From positions 14,448-78,447 of the forward strand of contig JBFWUS010000014.1 in NCBI GenBank assembly GCA_050247155.1: a DNA stretch of 64,000 nucleotides, in the 5' to 3' direction. Below the pieces are notes generated by a model. The model worked only from the letters and a program-made list of their open reading frames with translations, searched no databases and was not told the origin of the DNA. This DNA is from Mesorhizobium_G sp050247155. GTDB lineage: Bacteria; Pseudomonadota; Alphaproteobacteria; Rhizobiales; Rhizobiaceae. Made by a program: the position numbers and the translations under genes. Position 1 is the stretch's first letter, and each line of letters starts with the position of its first letter. Of this stretch, positions 7,974-17,278 are shown in pieces.

Positions 7974-10900
7974 TCACAAGCTCGTCGGACAGGTAAATTC
8001 GGCCAACGCCGGAAGTGTGAAGGGATTGCTGACGGAATTGAACTGTACCGTATAGGCAATATCGCGGCCGCCTATAACGAAGCGGGCTTCGATTGCATCG
8101 TCCTTCTTTTTGAAAGTGGCAGTGTTGAACAGACGCTTCAAGCTCCATGCCCCATCAAAGCGGATGCTCGACTCACGTCCGGGCAATTCCGGCGTGAGGC
8201 TAAGCGCCGTCGACCCCGAAGCTAGGCTGCCGGGCCAGGTGACGGTCGCGGCGGAACTGCCCGCTTGGTAGCTCTGCACGATCTGCCCGTTTACATCGAG
8301 GAGCGCCTGGTCGGCCTCCGCGTTCAACGAGAACGGCGTCAGCGTGATATTGATGGCGGGAATGGACCCGCCCATCGGGAAAAATGCGTCGCGGATTTCG
8401 GCGGCAAGTTGAAATTTGCGCAGCGTTGCGTTGGATAGTTTGCGCCCGATCTGTGTATCTTGCTTCCAATCCCAATTCTGCCCGCTCATCGAAACAAGCG
8501 GCGAAAGATTTTGGGCAAAGAAGCGATCCAATATGCCGTCCGGGGCGAAGACGCGGGCGAAATCCTCCATGGGCACATCGGCGCTGCTTGAACTATTGAA
8601 GGGATAGCGGCCCGCCAGCGCATCCTCGCAGGGCTGGGCCACACTGTCGGCGAGGATGCGGTTGAGCTCCGCGATCGAGGCCTCTGCCGCATCGCCCTCA
8701 AATTCGTCGGCCGCGGCCAGGACCATGCGCGACAGCGCTTTCGGCAGGCGGGAGGCATTGGCGCGCAGGTTCGAGATTTGCAGCTGCAAGTTTGCGCCCG
8801 TCCGCTCGGTCTGCGCGACAGCGGCCGCCATTGTCAGGCTTTCATGAATGTCACCAAGATTTCGGATCAAGGCATCGATTGGTCGCCGTCCCGGCGGTCC
8901 GGAAGCCAATACCTGATAAGATCGGAACTGCGCTTCGATACTGGCGCCAGGCACGATCTCTCTGGCATTCGCAAAAGCAGCACCGGCCCGACTCTGCGAT
9001 TTGCCGGATGGCAAATTGATGCCGATGAGATTGAGCCCTTGCCGCAACTGCTCATCAGGCGCCTCCGCTTCACCCGTCAAGGTCGTTTCCGAGGCGATTG
9101 CCTCGAACAAGGTCCGGATTGGCGAGTTCGGCGATGCCGCGGCCGACAGCATCAGATATTGCGGCTTGTCGGCGGCTAGCGGCTTGAATCTCAGCCTGTC
9201 GAGCACGGTGTTCCACGCCCCGACAAAGCTTTTGCCGTACCGATCGAGCATTTCCGGGCCGAGCCGCAGCAACTCCTGATCGACGCCGCCAAGCTGCCCG
9301 CCCTGGCCAAGCACCCAGGCGTCGTCAGAGACGCGCTGAGCCACCGATGCGAGCTGGCGCAGATAAAATTCCTGGAAGCCGGCGCGGGTGTAGAGCGCCG
9401 GAATGCGAAGGCGTCCTACATCGCTGCCGTCGGTCGTATCGAAAATCAGCGCCCCCTCCGGGCCAGCCTGTTCGATGACAGCGAAGTCGCGCATTCCAGC
9501 GCTCGCCGCGGCGGATTCGATCAATGCCGTCGCCCGGTCGGCAACGGTCATTCTGCCGATCGATCGCTGCGCCGTCTCCACGAGCGTTTGATTGAGAGGG
9601 AAGGAGGGATTCCGATCGCTGCTCAACGCAAGCATGGCGCGCAGATGCTTCTCAAGCTCCTCGCGGCCCGCCCTGTTTTGTTCACCGGGATAGCGGTTGC
9701 TGGCCCAATCCTCCCGGAACCAGGCCACGACCATTTCAGTGTCGATCTTCGGCGCTCTTCCGCCCAAGGTGAGATAAACCTTCAACGGCTCATAAAGGGC
9801 CGCAGGCGAGGCTATTTGATCCGCGATGGTCCGCTCCAACTGAAGAAGTAGCCGTGAACGGAAAAGCCGCTCGAGCGCGGTTCCGTACGCTGTGGTCGCG
9901 GCAGACACCAAGCGCGGGCGTTGGGTGAGGCCGAAGGTCTCCAACATCGGAACAGCAAGGTCGCGATGTTCGTAGCCGACGGGCAAAGTACGCAGCACAT
10001 CCAGTGGATCGATCACGTTTTCCAGGTCGATGTCGCCCACCGTCCCGGCCGCAAGCAAATCATCCGCCGCATGAGCGCCTGACAGCATCTGACGGGTCGC
10101 ATCTATGAGGTTTCGATTGTTCAGGAAACTGAGACCAAGCACCCCTACTGTGCCGGCTGCAATAACGGCGATCGTGGCCATGCTGGCAACTTTTGCCACC
10201 TTCGCCCGATGCTCGGCGCGCTCGTTGCGCGAGACCCAGCCGGATTCGGCGAATGCCACCTTCGTCAGCAAGTCGTGAAGAAAAAAACTCTTTCCGGAGC
10301 CGGATAAATGCGGTGTTGCGTTGCCGCCGAAGCTGCGCCCGATAGCGCCAATCACCTGATCGATGGGCGTGCCTTCCTGTGTGCCGGATGAGAAGTAGAA
10401 ACCTCGCAGGGTGGCGGCCTCGTTGCGCGAGGATTGGAAGATGCGGCTTATCAGGTCGATGATCTTCGGTCGCAAGGCTTCGAACTGACGCGGAAAACCG
10501 AAGAGGTTGATGCGTGTGACGGCATCCCGTTCTATTTGCAGGCGGTCGGGCATCTCCGCCGCCAGCCGCTTCGCAAGTCCGTCGAATTCCTCCGGCGTTT
10601 TCCCGGACAGATTCTCGCCCCGTTTCTCAATCTGGAACGTGGCGCCCCACACCTGCCGTCGCTGTTCTTCGTCGAGATCGCCGAAATACTCCGTGAAACC
10701 GACGACCAGATCTGCCTTTGTAAACAGCAGATAGACAGGAAAATCGGTTCGGAACTGTTCCTGAAGCTCTCGCAGCCGATTGGCGATTTCGATCGCATGC
10801 GCCGCTCGTGCCTGATCGGTGGATGTCATGAGATCGGCTAGGCCGATCGCAAGAATGACACCGTTGATAGGTTGGTGCGGTCTGTTTTGTTTCAGTAGGG

Positions 10901-11474
10901 CGAGAAAGGCGAGCCAGCTTTTTTTGTCCGCATCACTATCCGAATCCTGCGTCGTGTATCGGCCGGCCGTATCGATGATCACCGCGTCGTCGGTAAACCA
11001 CCAATCGCAATAGCGGGTGCCGCCGACGCCGGAGACGGGCTGAGCTTCGCCGGACCCGGCAAGCGGAAAGCGCAGGCCCGAATTCACCAGCGCGGTCGTC
11101 TTGCCGGCTCCCGGGGGCCCTATGACGATGTACCAAGGCAGATCGTAGAGAAAATTGCGGTTTCTTGCCGTGCGCTTGAGCGTCGCAATCGCCTCACTCA
11201 TGCGTGTTTTCAGGATGGATGCGTCGGTTCCTGCATCGTCGGCCTCGATGACCGCTCGTTCCAGGCTCTGTTGAGCCCTGCGTCTCAACACCAGGCGGAG
11301 CCCGTAAAGCACGGCCAGAAGTGCAAAGGACCCGCCGATGATCGACGCGCGGAAAACCGCGCTTTCCAGCGGGCGCGTGTCGCCGAAGCCGAGCATCGGC
11401 CCGGCAAACCAGATGGCGCCGCACCAGCCGGCAAGCGCCACGACGCTGGCCAGGCGGATCATCCAGATCAGCAC
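7974..11474 (-). CDS. tssM: TssM/IcmF-family T6SS inner-membrane protein, second copy
   Basis: 1166 residues, normal TssM length. Two membrane segments near the N-terminus (about 5-30 and 45-62) precede a cytoplasmic P-loop domain with Walker A GPPGAGKTTALV (119-126 core) and VIIDTAGRY, FTKADLV as further GTPase-like motifs. A third membrane helix (about 425-450, IAVIAAGTVGVLGLSFL) leads into a large periplasmic region ending in the TssM C-terminal beta domain. It follows tssL-2 by 16 bases. The protein differs clearly from TssM at 26269-29811, so this is an old paralogue. Intact motifs and length suggest it is functional. TssM with TssL and TssJ forms the trans-envelope channel, but only one TssJ gene is present here. 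Confidence 0.93.
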   Translation of the reverse strand: MLIWMIRLASVVALAGWCGAIWFAGPMLGFGDTRPLESAVFRASIIGGSFALLAVLYGLRLVLRRRAQQSLERAVIEADDAGTDASILKTRMSEAIATLKRTARNRNFLYDLPWYIVIGPPGAGKTTALVNSGLRFPLAGSGEAQPVSGVGGTRYCDWWFTDDAVIIDTAGRYTTQDSDSDADKKSWLAFLALLKQNRPHQPINGVILAIGLADLMTSTDQARAAHAIEIANRLRELQEQFRTDFPVYLLFTKADLVVGFTEYFGDLDEEQRRQVWGATFQIEKRGENLSGKTPEEFDGLAKRLAAEMPDRLQIERDAVTRINLFGFPRQFEALRPKIIDLISRIFQSSRNEAATLRGFYFSSGTQEGTPIDQVIGAIGRSFGGNATPHLSGSGKSFFLHDLLTKVAFAESGWVSRNERAEHRAKVAKVASMATIAVIAAGTVGVLGLSFLNNRNLIDATRQMLSGAHAADDLLAAGTVGDIDLENVIDPLDVLRTLPVGYEHRDLAVPMLETFGLTQRPRLVSAATTAYGTALERLFRSRLLLQLERTIADQIASPAALYEPLKVYLTLGGRAPKIDTEMVVAWFREDWASNRYPGEQNRAGREELEKHLRAMLALSSDRNPSFPLNQTLVETAQRSIGRMTVADRATALIESAAASAGMRDFAVIEQAGPEGALIFDTTDGSDVGRLRIPALYTRAGFQEFYLRQLASVAQRVSDDAWVLGQGGQLGGVDQELLRLGPEMLDRYGKSFVGAWNTVLDRLRFKPLAADKPQYLMLSAAASPNSPIRTLFEAIASETTLTGEAEAPDEQLRQGLNLIGINLPSGKSQSRAGAAFANAREIVPGASIEAQFRSYQVLASGPPGRRPIDALIRNLGDIHESLTMAAAVAQTERTGANLQLQISNLRANASRLPKALSRMVLAAADEFEGDAAEASIAELNRILADSVAQPCEDALAGRYPFNSSSSADVPMEDFARVFAPDGILDRFFAQNLSPLVSMSGQNWDWKQDTQIGRKLSNATLRKFQLAAEIRDAFFPMGGSIPAINITLTPFSLNAEADQALLDVNGQIVQSYQAGSSAATVTWPGSLASGSTALSLTPELPGRESSIRFDGAWSLKRLFNTATFKKKDDAIEARFVIGGRDIAYTVQFNSVSNPFTLPALAEFTCPTSL

Positions 11475-11490
11475 GAGGTCGTTCCCGCAA

Positions 11491-12972
11491 TCAAAGCGTT
11501 TCCTCCCGCGGGATCATGAGGTCGACGCGGCGGTTCTTGTTTCGGCCTTCCGGCGTGGAATTGTCTGCGATCGGCTGGTCCTCGCCTTTCCCTTCGACGA
11601 CCAATCTGGTTTGGTCGTTGATGCCTGGCGCAACGACGAGCTCGACGGCTTTGGCGCGCGCGATCGACAGATCGTAGTTTGATTTGAATGGGCCGGATTT
11701 CTTCGGCTTGATGTTGTCGGTGTGCCCCACGATGCGGATCGATCCGCGCTCGACGTCCAGCGCCAATGCGATTCGTTTGGCGATGGGGCCAAACTCGGAT
11801 TTGAGTTCCGCTCGTCCGGAAGCAAACAGCAGAGTATTGTTGATTTCAATGACGATGAAGCCGCCTCTCTGCTCCACCGCGAGATGGCCCGCCTGGATAT
11901 CCGCCCCTAGGGCCTCTTGTATCCGTTCAAGCTGAGTTGTAACCGGCTGTGGAATTTCCACAACGGCCGTTTGGTAATTGGGCCGTTCGATCGTTACGGG
12001 TGTAACGGGGCTGAGCGCGAGCAGCTCTGCGGCTAAAGCTTCTCCCTTATCTGTTATGGCGACCCGCATCGCGAAATAGCTTGCCGCCACGAGCGCCACC
12101 GCGCCCGCCGCTGCGACCCAGACGGGCACCCGCCGCGACCGAACGCCCAGCGCCTCTGTCAGGCCGTGCCAGTGAGGCGACAGGTCAGGGTCTGGACGCG
12201 CTTTGAAATAACGCAGCGTTTCGTAGACGTCCTGGCGCACACGCTCCAGATCCGCCTTCTGGGGGTTGGCCCTATATTGCCCTTCGAACCCGAGAGACAG
12301 GCAGGCGTGGAAGAGTTCAAGCAGATCGTATCGGGATTCAGGGTTGGAAAGGACGCTGTTCAGCGCACGAAAAAAACCGGTGCCGACTACCTCGGTCTGG
12401 AAGAACTGCGCTAACATCCCGGACGAGAGCCATTTTACCCTGTCGATGCCGGGCAGGTTCAACACGACATCATCGGCTGTCTCACACAGCGCATAGGTCG
12501 CAATTCTTGCGTCAGCCGGTACGACACCCGCCTGCACGACGCGGCGGTCAAAGGCCCGGATCTCTTCCGTCATTAGGCTGCTCAGCTCGTCCTGGTTGGC
12601 TTCGACCGTCGATTTTCGCAACCACCCAAACAGAAACAGCAGAGGCGCCGCCGCCGACAGCAGGCTGTTGTCGGAGGGATAGTTGGCAATATCCTCGGTT
12701 TCCGGCAGCGCGTCCAACGGCACTTTGACGGAAGACCCTGGCAACGGCCTGCTGTCGGCGTCTGGCTGGGTCCAGACAGTATCGCCGCCCTTGCCGTCGG
12801 TGAAGAAGAGAGTTCCGGAGTGTGATAGTTGGTCGGCGGACAGCGGCCCGCCAAAGATGATCGTGCCGGCTGTTGGTGCGACGTCGTCCTCCGTCCCACC
12901 GTCTTTTGAGGCGGCAGGCGTAAGCACCACCGTTCTGCCTGGCAGGCCGGCACGCCTATCTTCCGAGCTCAT
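11491..12972 (-). CDS. tssL: TssL/DotU-family T6SS protein with C-terminal OmpA domain, second copy
   Basis: 493 residues from the ATG; a GTG two codons upstream is possible. A DotU-type cytoplasmic domain (about 95-260; APLLFLFGWLRKS, FHACLSLGFEGQYR) is followed by a membrane helix (about 285-305, VWVAAAGAVALVAASYFAMRV) and a periplasmic OmpA-C domain (about 370-490) with ASGRAELKSEF, IVGHTDNIKPKKSG, NRRVDLMIP. The OmpA part binds peptidoglycan and marks the evolved TssL type. An N-terminal tail of about 95 disordered residues with Thr/Ser could carry phosphosites; in Agrobacterium, TssL is the PpkA target and binds Fha. Its partner TssM-2 is directly downstream. Confidence 0.92.
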   Translation of the reverse strand: MSSEDRRAGLPGRTVVLTPAASKDGGTEDDVAPTAGTIIFGGPLSADQLSHSGTLFFTDGKGGDTVWTQPDADSRPLPGSSVKVPLDALPETEDIANYPSDNSLLSAAAPLLFLFGWLRKSTVEANQDELSSLMTEEIRAFDRRVVQAGVVPADARIATYALCETADDVVLNLPGIDRVKWLSSGMLAQFFQTEVVGTGFFRALNSVLSNPESRYDLLELFHACLSLGFEGQYRANPQKADLERVRQDVYETLRYFKARPDPDLSPHWHGLTEALGVRSRRVPVWVAAAGAVALVAASYFAMRVAITDKGEALAAELLALSPVTPVTIERPNYQTAVVEIPQPVTTQLERIQEALGADIQAGHLAVEQRGGFIVIEINNTLLFASGRAELKSEFGPIAKRIALALDVERGSIRIVGHTDNIKPKKSGPFKSNYDLSIARAKAVELVVAPGINDQTRLVVEGKGEDQPIADNSTPEGRNKNRRVDLMIPREETL

Positions 12973-13061
12973 TGCCACACCGCCAACGAGACGTCATTGC
13001 AGGCACAATCCTCGCATCGCGTTGCGTTGCCAATATGGCAGGCGCGCATAGGCGATCGTCG

Positions 13062-14540
13062 CTAGAAGACGCCGCCGATACCGATGCCGCCGCTGATATC
13101 GGGGGGAGGAGCAGCGGGCCTGCGCGAGACGGCTTTCTTGCCTTGCGCCCTTGCCGGTTTTGCGCCAGCCGACTTGCCTGTCGGAGAAGCAGTGACCTTG
13201 CGCCTTGCCGTCGATGTGCCTTCCATCGTGGCGACCTTCACTTTCTTGACGATCACCGGTTGCTTGCAGATGCGGCCGGACCGCAAGAATAGATCGCCGA
13301 GCAAGCTGACGCTTGGCTCCGTGTCGGCGCTGGCCTGTTTGGTGTTGCGGTAATAGTCGCCGAGCGCGCGCTGAGAACCCTTCCCCCAGTCGCCATCTAT
13401 CTCCTGACGATAGCATCCAAGACGTCTGAGCTCAGTCTGGATGCTGCGCGCAAGATCAGTTGCCTTTTGGTCGGCAGTTTCGTTTGGCGAAGAGCCGACG
13501 ATGAGCGTTTCGAGCCCGGAAACCACCGTTTGACGCGCGCCGGCGAGGGCCGCGCCAGTCTCAAGGCTGGCTACCTGGGTTGGCGACGCCGCTGCTGGCG
13601 CAAGCGATTGTGACGTGGAAACGGAGCGCAGTGTCTGGCCGACGATCAGCACTGCTGTCTGCAGGTCATTTGACGCGAGCTCGATTTGCAGTTTTTGCTT
13701 GGCAACAGGGTCTGAAAGAATTTGTGACAGGCTGGCGCTGAGCTGCGCCGGGTTCAGCACCTGCTGCTCGGTGAAGTAGAATTGTTCGCGCAGGTTCGAC
13801 TGGTCCCAGGGCACCTGTCGCCCAACCGTCAGCGCCTCGGTTTCGTTGCGCACCCGGATCATCATATCAGAAATGCTGAGACCAGGAATTTCAACGCTCT
13901 TCAAAAGCGCCGTCGTGAAAGGACTATTGTCGCCGGATCCGTCAACCGTCACGTTGCCCGGCTGGGTCGCGAAGGCAACGAACGTGTTTTCGCCGACCTC
14001 GACCTGTGCAAGGCCATTGCCTGCGGCGTTGCCAACTGGATTGTTGCGGCAGGCATCAAGGAAAATAAAGGTTTGCCGGTCGCGGCGCGCATATCGAGCA
14101 ATCACGTCGTTCAGTTTTACGGCGCCCGCCGTCAATTTTTCCAGACTGTCCGGATCAGGCGTATCGACCGGCAAAAGGAAGTTTTCGCCCTGAAGCTGGA
14201 CGCCGTGTCCCGCATAAAAAATCAAGACGGCGCTTGCCGTCGCTGCCTCCCTGTCGGCTTTCAGCAGCAAATCCTCGAAACTCCTTGCCGTAAGGTCGGA
14301 GCCCGTCAAGACTTCGAAATTGAGCCTTTTCAGACTGTCTGAAAGTCTGGCGGCGTCATTTGTGGCGTTGGGCAGTTGTTCGAGGCGCGGGCTCTGGTAT
14401 TTCGAGTTGCCGATGACGATCGCGAGCCGCTTCTGTACCAACGCCGCGGGCTGTTCCTCAACGGCAGCGAACGCGCCCAAAGTACTCATTAGCCAAAGAC
14501 AAAAGAAAAGCGGCAAGCGCAGCAAGATGGATCGGGACAT
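13062..14540 (-). CDS. Secreted caspase-like (peptidase C14) protein
   Basis: 492 residues, first gene of the minus operon. A signal peptide (1-25, LPLFFCLWLMSTLGAFA) leads into a caspase p20-like domain: KRLAIVIGNSKY, YAGHG with H112, and FLDACRNNP with C164, the His-Cys dyad of the C14 superfamily. A linker and a region resembling peptidoglycan-binding repeats (LRRLGCYRQEIDGDWGKGSQRALGDYY, about 370-400) follow, then a Lys/Ala/Pro-rich tail ending in a glycine run. Bacterial metacaspases cleave after Lys/Arg. Export plus the wall-binding-like repeat places it in the periplasm. Co-transcription with TssL-2, TssM-2 and PppA/PpkA ties it to the secretion locus. Its substrate is unknown and it is not part of the minimal T6SS. 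Confidence 0.85.
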   Translation of the reverse strand: MSRSILLRLPLFFCLWLMSTLGAFAAVEEQPAALVQKRLAIVIGNSKYQSPRLEQLPNATNDAARLSDSLKRLNFEVLTGSDLTARSFEDLLLKADREAATASAVLIFYAGHGVQLQGENFLLPVDTPDPDSLEKLTAGAVKLNDVIARYARRDRQTFIFLDACRNNPVGNAAGNGLAQVEVGENTFVAFATQPGNVTVDGSGDNSPFTTALLKSVEIPGLSISDMMIRVRNETEALTVGRQVPWDQSNLREQFYFTEQQVLNPAQLSASLSQILSDPVAKQKLQIELASNDLQTAVLIVGQTLRSVSTSQSLAPAAASPTQVASLETGAALAGARQTVVSGLETLIVGSSPNETADQKATDLARSIQTELRRLGCYRQEIDGDWGKGSQRALGDYYRNTKQASADTEPSVSLLGDLFLRSGRICKQPVIVKKVKVATMEGTSTARRKVTASPTGKSAGAKPARAQGKKAVSRRPAAPPPDISGGIGIGGVF

Positions 14541-15099
14541 ATCAGCGTGCTCGTAGCCGTCAGCGCCAAGTCAGCCCCCGATTCCCCTCGCAATGCTTGG
14601 CGCCCAAGATCAGACAGGCGAACATTGCCACACCGAAGACCGATTGGAAATCTACACCAACTGGGTCCGCAAGGATAGGGCGATGAATCAGGCCGCCCGT
14701 TTGCAAGCCCGGCATGCCGATAGTTCAAGCAGGCGAGGTCAAGGTTCATAAAGCGATCGAGAGTTGCTTTTCGGCAACATGCGCCAGCTCTGGCTTTGGG
14801 CAGTGTCGCCGCTTCGAAGAGGCGTATCGCGATGGCGGCAATAGGCTATGTCTTTCATGGCCTTATGATTGCCGAAAGCGTGCCCGCGGAGCGCCTGTCC
14901 GGAGCCTTAAATGCACATTTGAACGGAAACGGTTGGGCAGTTCCGCCGAGCCGCAACATTGTGGCGAGACTATGTGCATGCCCCACCGGCGGTGCTATTC
15001 TAGGAACGCTAATATTCCCCTAGGACAACAAGCAGGCCCGGTTTAGAGCCGAGGACCACGGGAGTTGCAACGAAACTGCGTTGTGCTGGAAGGGGACCT
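14541..15099 (+). other. Divergent intergenic region between the caspase operon and the autotransporter
   Basis: These 559 bases separate two divergent genes and must hold both promoters, but I cannot place either with confidence. Near the autotransporter there is an imperfect inverted repeat, CTAGGAA (15000-15006) against TTCCCCTAG (15015-15023), a possible operator. Short open frames exist (for example 14796-15023 plus, 75 codons), but they lack a good ribosome-binding site and family resemblance, so I do not call them genes. Confidence 0.4.
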
Positions 15100-17241
15100 A
15101 TGATCAGCAAAAAAACGGCTCGTCGGCTCGGCTTCGCGGCATTGGCCGGAACGGTGTCCACGCTAGTAATTTCTGGCCAGGCGAACGCCTGTACGTCGGA
15201 TTTCGATAGCACCACAATAACGATCACCTGTGAGGCAACCGATCCCCCGTCGCTCCCTTTCGAATCCATCTATCCGACAATTCTGAACATGCTGGGTGGC
15301 GCAATCCGTCTAGACGCGGCGACGACGCCTGATCCGTTCCTTCTTCCCGAGAGCTTTGACGTCCATCTCAGCGACTTCCAGGATTTTGTCGACTTCCAAA
15401 GCGGCCAGATAGGGGCCGCTGAGGCATCGGTCAATGTCTATCTGGGCGCCGGCGACGACCTGTACAACATGAGCGGAGGAACGTTGTATGGCTCATTGTA
15501 CGGTGAGGAAGGCTATGACGTCGTTCGGATGTCAGGCGGCACGATCACCGGCGATATTTCTGCCGAGAGCGTGAACCTGTCGGGCGGCACAATTGGCGGC
15601 GACATCACCGGAATTTCCGCCACGACGCTCGTCATTGACGATTCCGCTTCGGCACCGGCGCTCGATCTGCGTGACGGCGTGCTGTTCAGCGGCTTCAACG
15701 CCAATGGAACAATCCAGAACACCGATCTTGCCGCCGGCGGCGAATCGCAAAACTTTACCGGCTTCAACCAACTGAGTGTGTTTGCCTCGACGCTTCGTTT
15801 TACCGACGCGACAGTCGGCATTACCACGCTGACGCTCGGTGGTGGGTCCACATTGTTCGTCAATGGCTCGACGAACATGGCGGGTAGCGTTACCGCTTTC
15901 AACGCGGCGATCAACATGATCGACGGCGCGGCCGACGATGTATTCACACTTGGCGGTCTATCCTTGGAACTCGCCACCATCGGCGTTGATATCGACCAGC
16001 AGACTGGGCGAGCGGATCAGATTGTGACCAACGCTTTTGCGGCAAACGGCACGAATACGATCTTGGTGAACCTGCTAGGAACGCCGAACTTCACGCAGGC
16101 AACGGACATTCCTGTTATCGTCGCCACGAATGATCCTGTGGCCGGCAACTTTGTGATCGCCGGTATCCCGGGGACGGTTGGCTCGCTCTTTACCTTTGAG
16201 GCTGTTCGTGGACCCGCCGGCGGCGTTTCGATCCGCACGACGCCAACCAATGTCGGCGCCGTCATGGTTCCGCCGGCAGCCGTCAACCAGAGCGCGACCG
16301 ATCTCGCACTAGGAACGGTCGCCGGCGTTACCGCCGACGCCATGGACGCGGATCTCGGGCTAGGCAACGGAAGCGCACAGCGTGCGCAACTCTCGCCGAC
16401 ATTCGGCGTCTTTGCGTCCGGTCAATTCGCCGCGGTCGAGCATGACGGGTTCTCCATCTCGCAAGGCAATACGGTCAACGCAGGCCCCGGCTTCGATGCA
16501 AGCGACTTTTCGGCAGCGGTCAGCGTCGACTTCAATGCAGCCAAGCATTTCGAGTTCGACGAACAGTACGGGCTGAACATCGGCGCCTTCGCCGGCTATA
16601 CGTCGACCGATGTGGACCTGGATCCGTTCCTCGGGTTCGACACGCTCGGCAACGGCGAGAACAAGGCCGGCATGTTCGGCGCTTATGGTCTCTTCCGGCA
16701 GGGCCTGAACTATGCGCTGGTTTCGGGGACAGGCTTCTTCGGAAACACCGACGTATTCAACGGCGCTTTGAACACCATCGGCAACTACGACACATCGGGT
16801 TACGCGGTGACCGCTTCGGCCGGTCATATCTTCGCTCTGTCAGACCGTGTCCGCTTCGACCTGCGCGGCGGCATCCTGGGCGTCAGCTTTACCGGCGATG
16901 CCTTCACCGACAGCGGCGGAAACCAGTTCGGCAAGACGCGCGTATCGTTCGGCGCCGTGAAGTTCGAACCTGGCGTCTATGCCGACTACGTCATGGAGAG
17001 CGGCATGGTGTTCAGCCCCTATTTGAGGGGTGAACTCCAACAGCGCTTCGCCTACCGCAACACAGCGGAAATTGGAGGGCAGGAGTTCGATTTCGACGAT
17101 GCCGACTTCTCCGCGGCAGTATCCACCGGCTTCAATCTGAAAATGTCGGACAAGACCACGTTGAGCGGCGAAGTGCGCGGCAAGACGTCGTCAGACAGCC
17201 AGACGATCGCTGCAAAAATCGGGTTGAAGATCGCATTCTGA
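15100..17241 (+). CDS. Autotransporter (type Va) with beta-barrel domain
   Basis: 713 residues. A signal peptide (1-30, ending GQANA) is followed by a passenger of about 400 residues with Gly/Thr/Ser/Asp-rich strand-turn motifs typical of a beta-helix (GGTLYGSLYGEEG, GGTITGDISAES, GGTIGGDITGIS at about 125-170). The C-terminal part, from about 440, alternates polar and aromatic residues (FGVFASGQFAAVEHDGF, YGLNIGAFAGYTSTD) and ends in AAKIGLKIAF, the terminal aromatic signal for outer-membrane insertion. AAGGGGA precedes the ATG. Autotransporters thread their passenger to the surface through their own barrel. It lies between two T6SS transcription units but points the other way, so a role in secretion is only positional. 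Confidence 0.88.
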   Translation: MISKKTARRLGFAALAGTVSTLVISGQANACTSDFDSTTITITCEATDPPSLPFESIYPTILNMLGGAIRLDAATTPDPFLLPESFDVHLSDFQDFVDFQSGQIGAAEASVNVYLGAGDDLYNMSGGTLYGSLYGEEGYDVVRMSGGTITGDISAESVNLSGGTIGGDITGISATTLVIDDSASAPALDLRDGVLFSGFNANGTIQNTDLAAGGESQNFTGFNQLSVFASTLRFTDATVGITTLTLGGGSTLFVNGSTNMAGSVTAFNAAINMIDGAADDVFTLGGLSLELATIGVDIDQQTGRADQIVTNAFAANGTNTILVNLLGTPNFTQATDIPVIVATNDPVAGNFVIAGIPGTVGSLFTFEAVRGPAGGVSIRTTPTNVGAVMVPPAAVNQSATDLALGTVAGVTADAMDADLGLGNGSAQRAQLSPTFGVFASGQFAAVEHDGFSISQGNTVNAGPGFDASDFSAAVSVDFNAAKHFEFDEQYGLNIGAFAGYTSTDVDLDPFLGFDTLGNGENKAGMFGAYGLFRQGLNYALVSGTGFFGNTDVFNGALNTIGNYDTSGYAVTASAGHIFALSDRVRFDLRGGILGVSFTGDAFTDSGGNQFGKTRVSFGAVKFEPGVYADYVMESGMVFSPYLRGELQQRFAYRNTAEIGGQEFDFDDADFSAAVSTGFNLKMSDKTTLSGEVRGKTSSDSQTIAAKIGLKIAF

Positions 17242-17257
17242 GGCAGGCTCGACTGGC

Positions 17258-17278
17258 AGCCAAAAGCTCATTTTGGCT
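17258..17278. terminator. Short inverted repeat between convergent autotransporter and FHA genes
   Basis: AGCCAAAA (17258-17265) pairs with TTTTGGCT (17271-17278) across a five-base loop that contains the FHA-2 stop codon. It sits at the meeting point of two convergent genes. The A/T halves would give a short run of U on either strand, but no longer T-tract follows, so terminator function is tentative. Confidence 0.3.

Noticed and set aside
14714..15046. Small plus-strand frames upstream of the autotransporter
   Set aside because: No family resemblance, no ribosome-binding site, and Cys/Arg-rich composition typical of chance frames.
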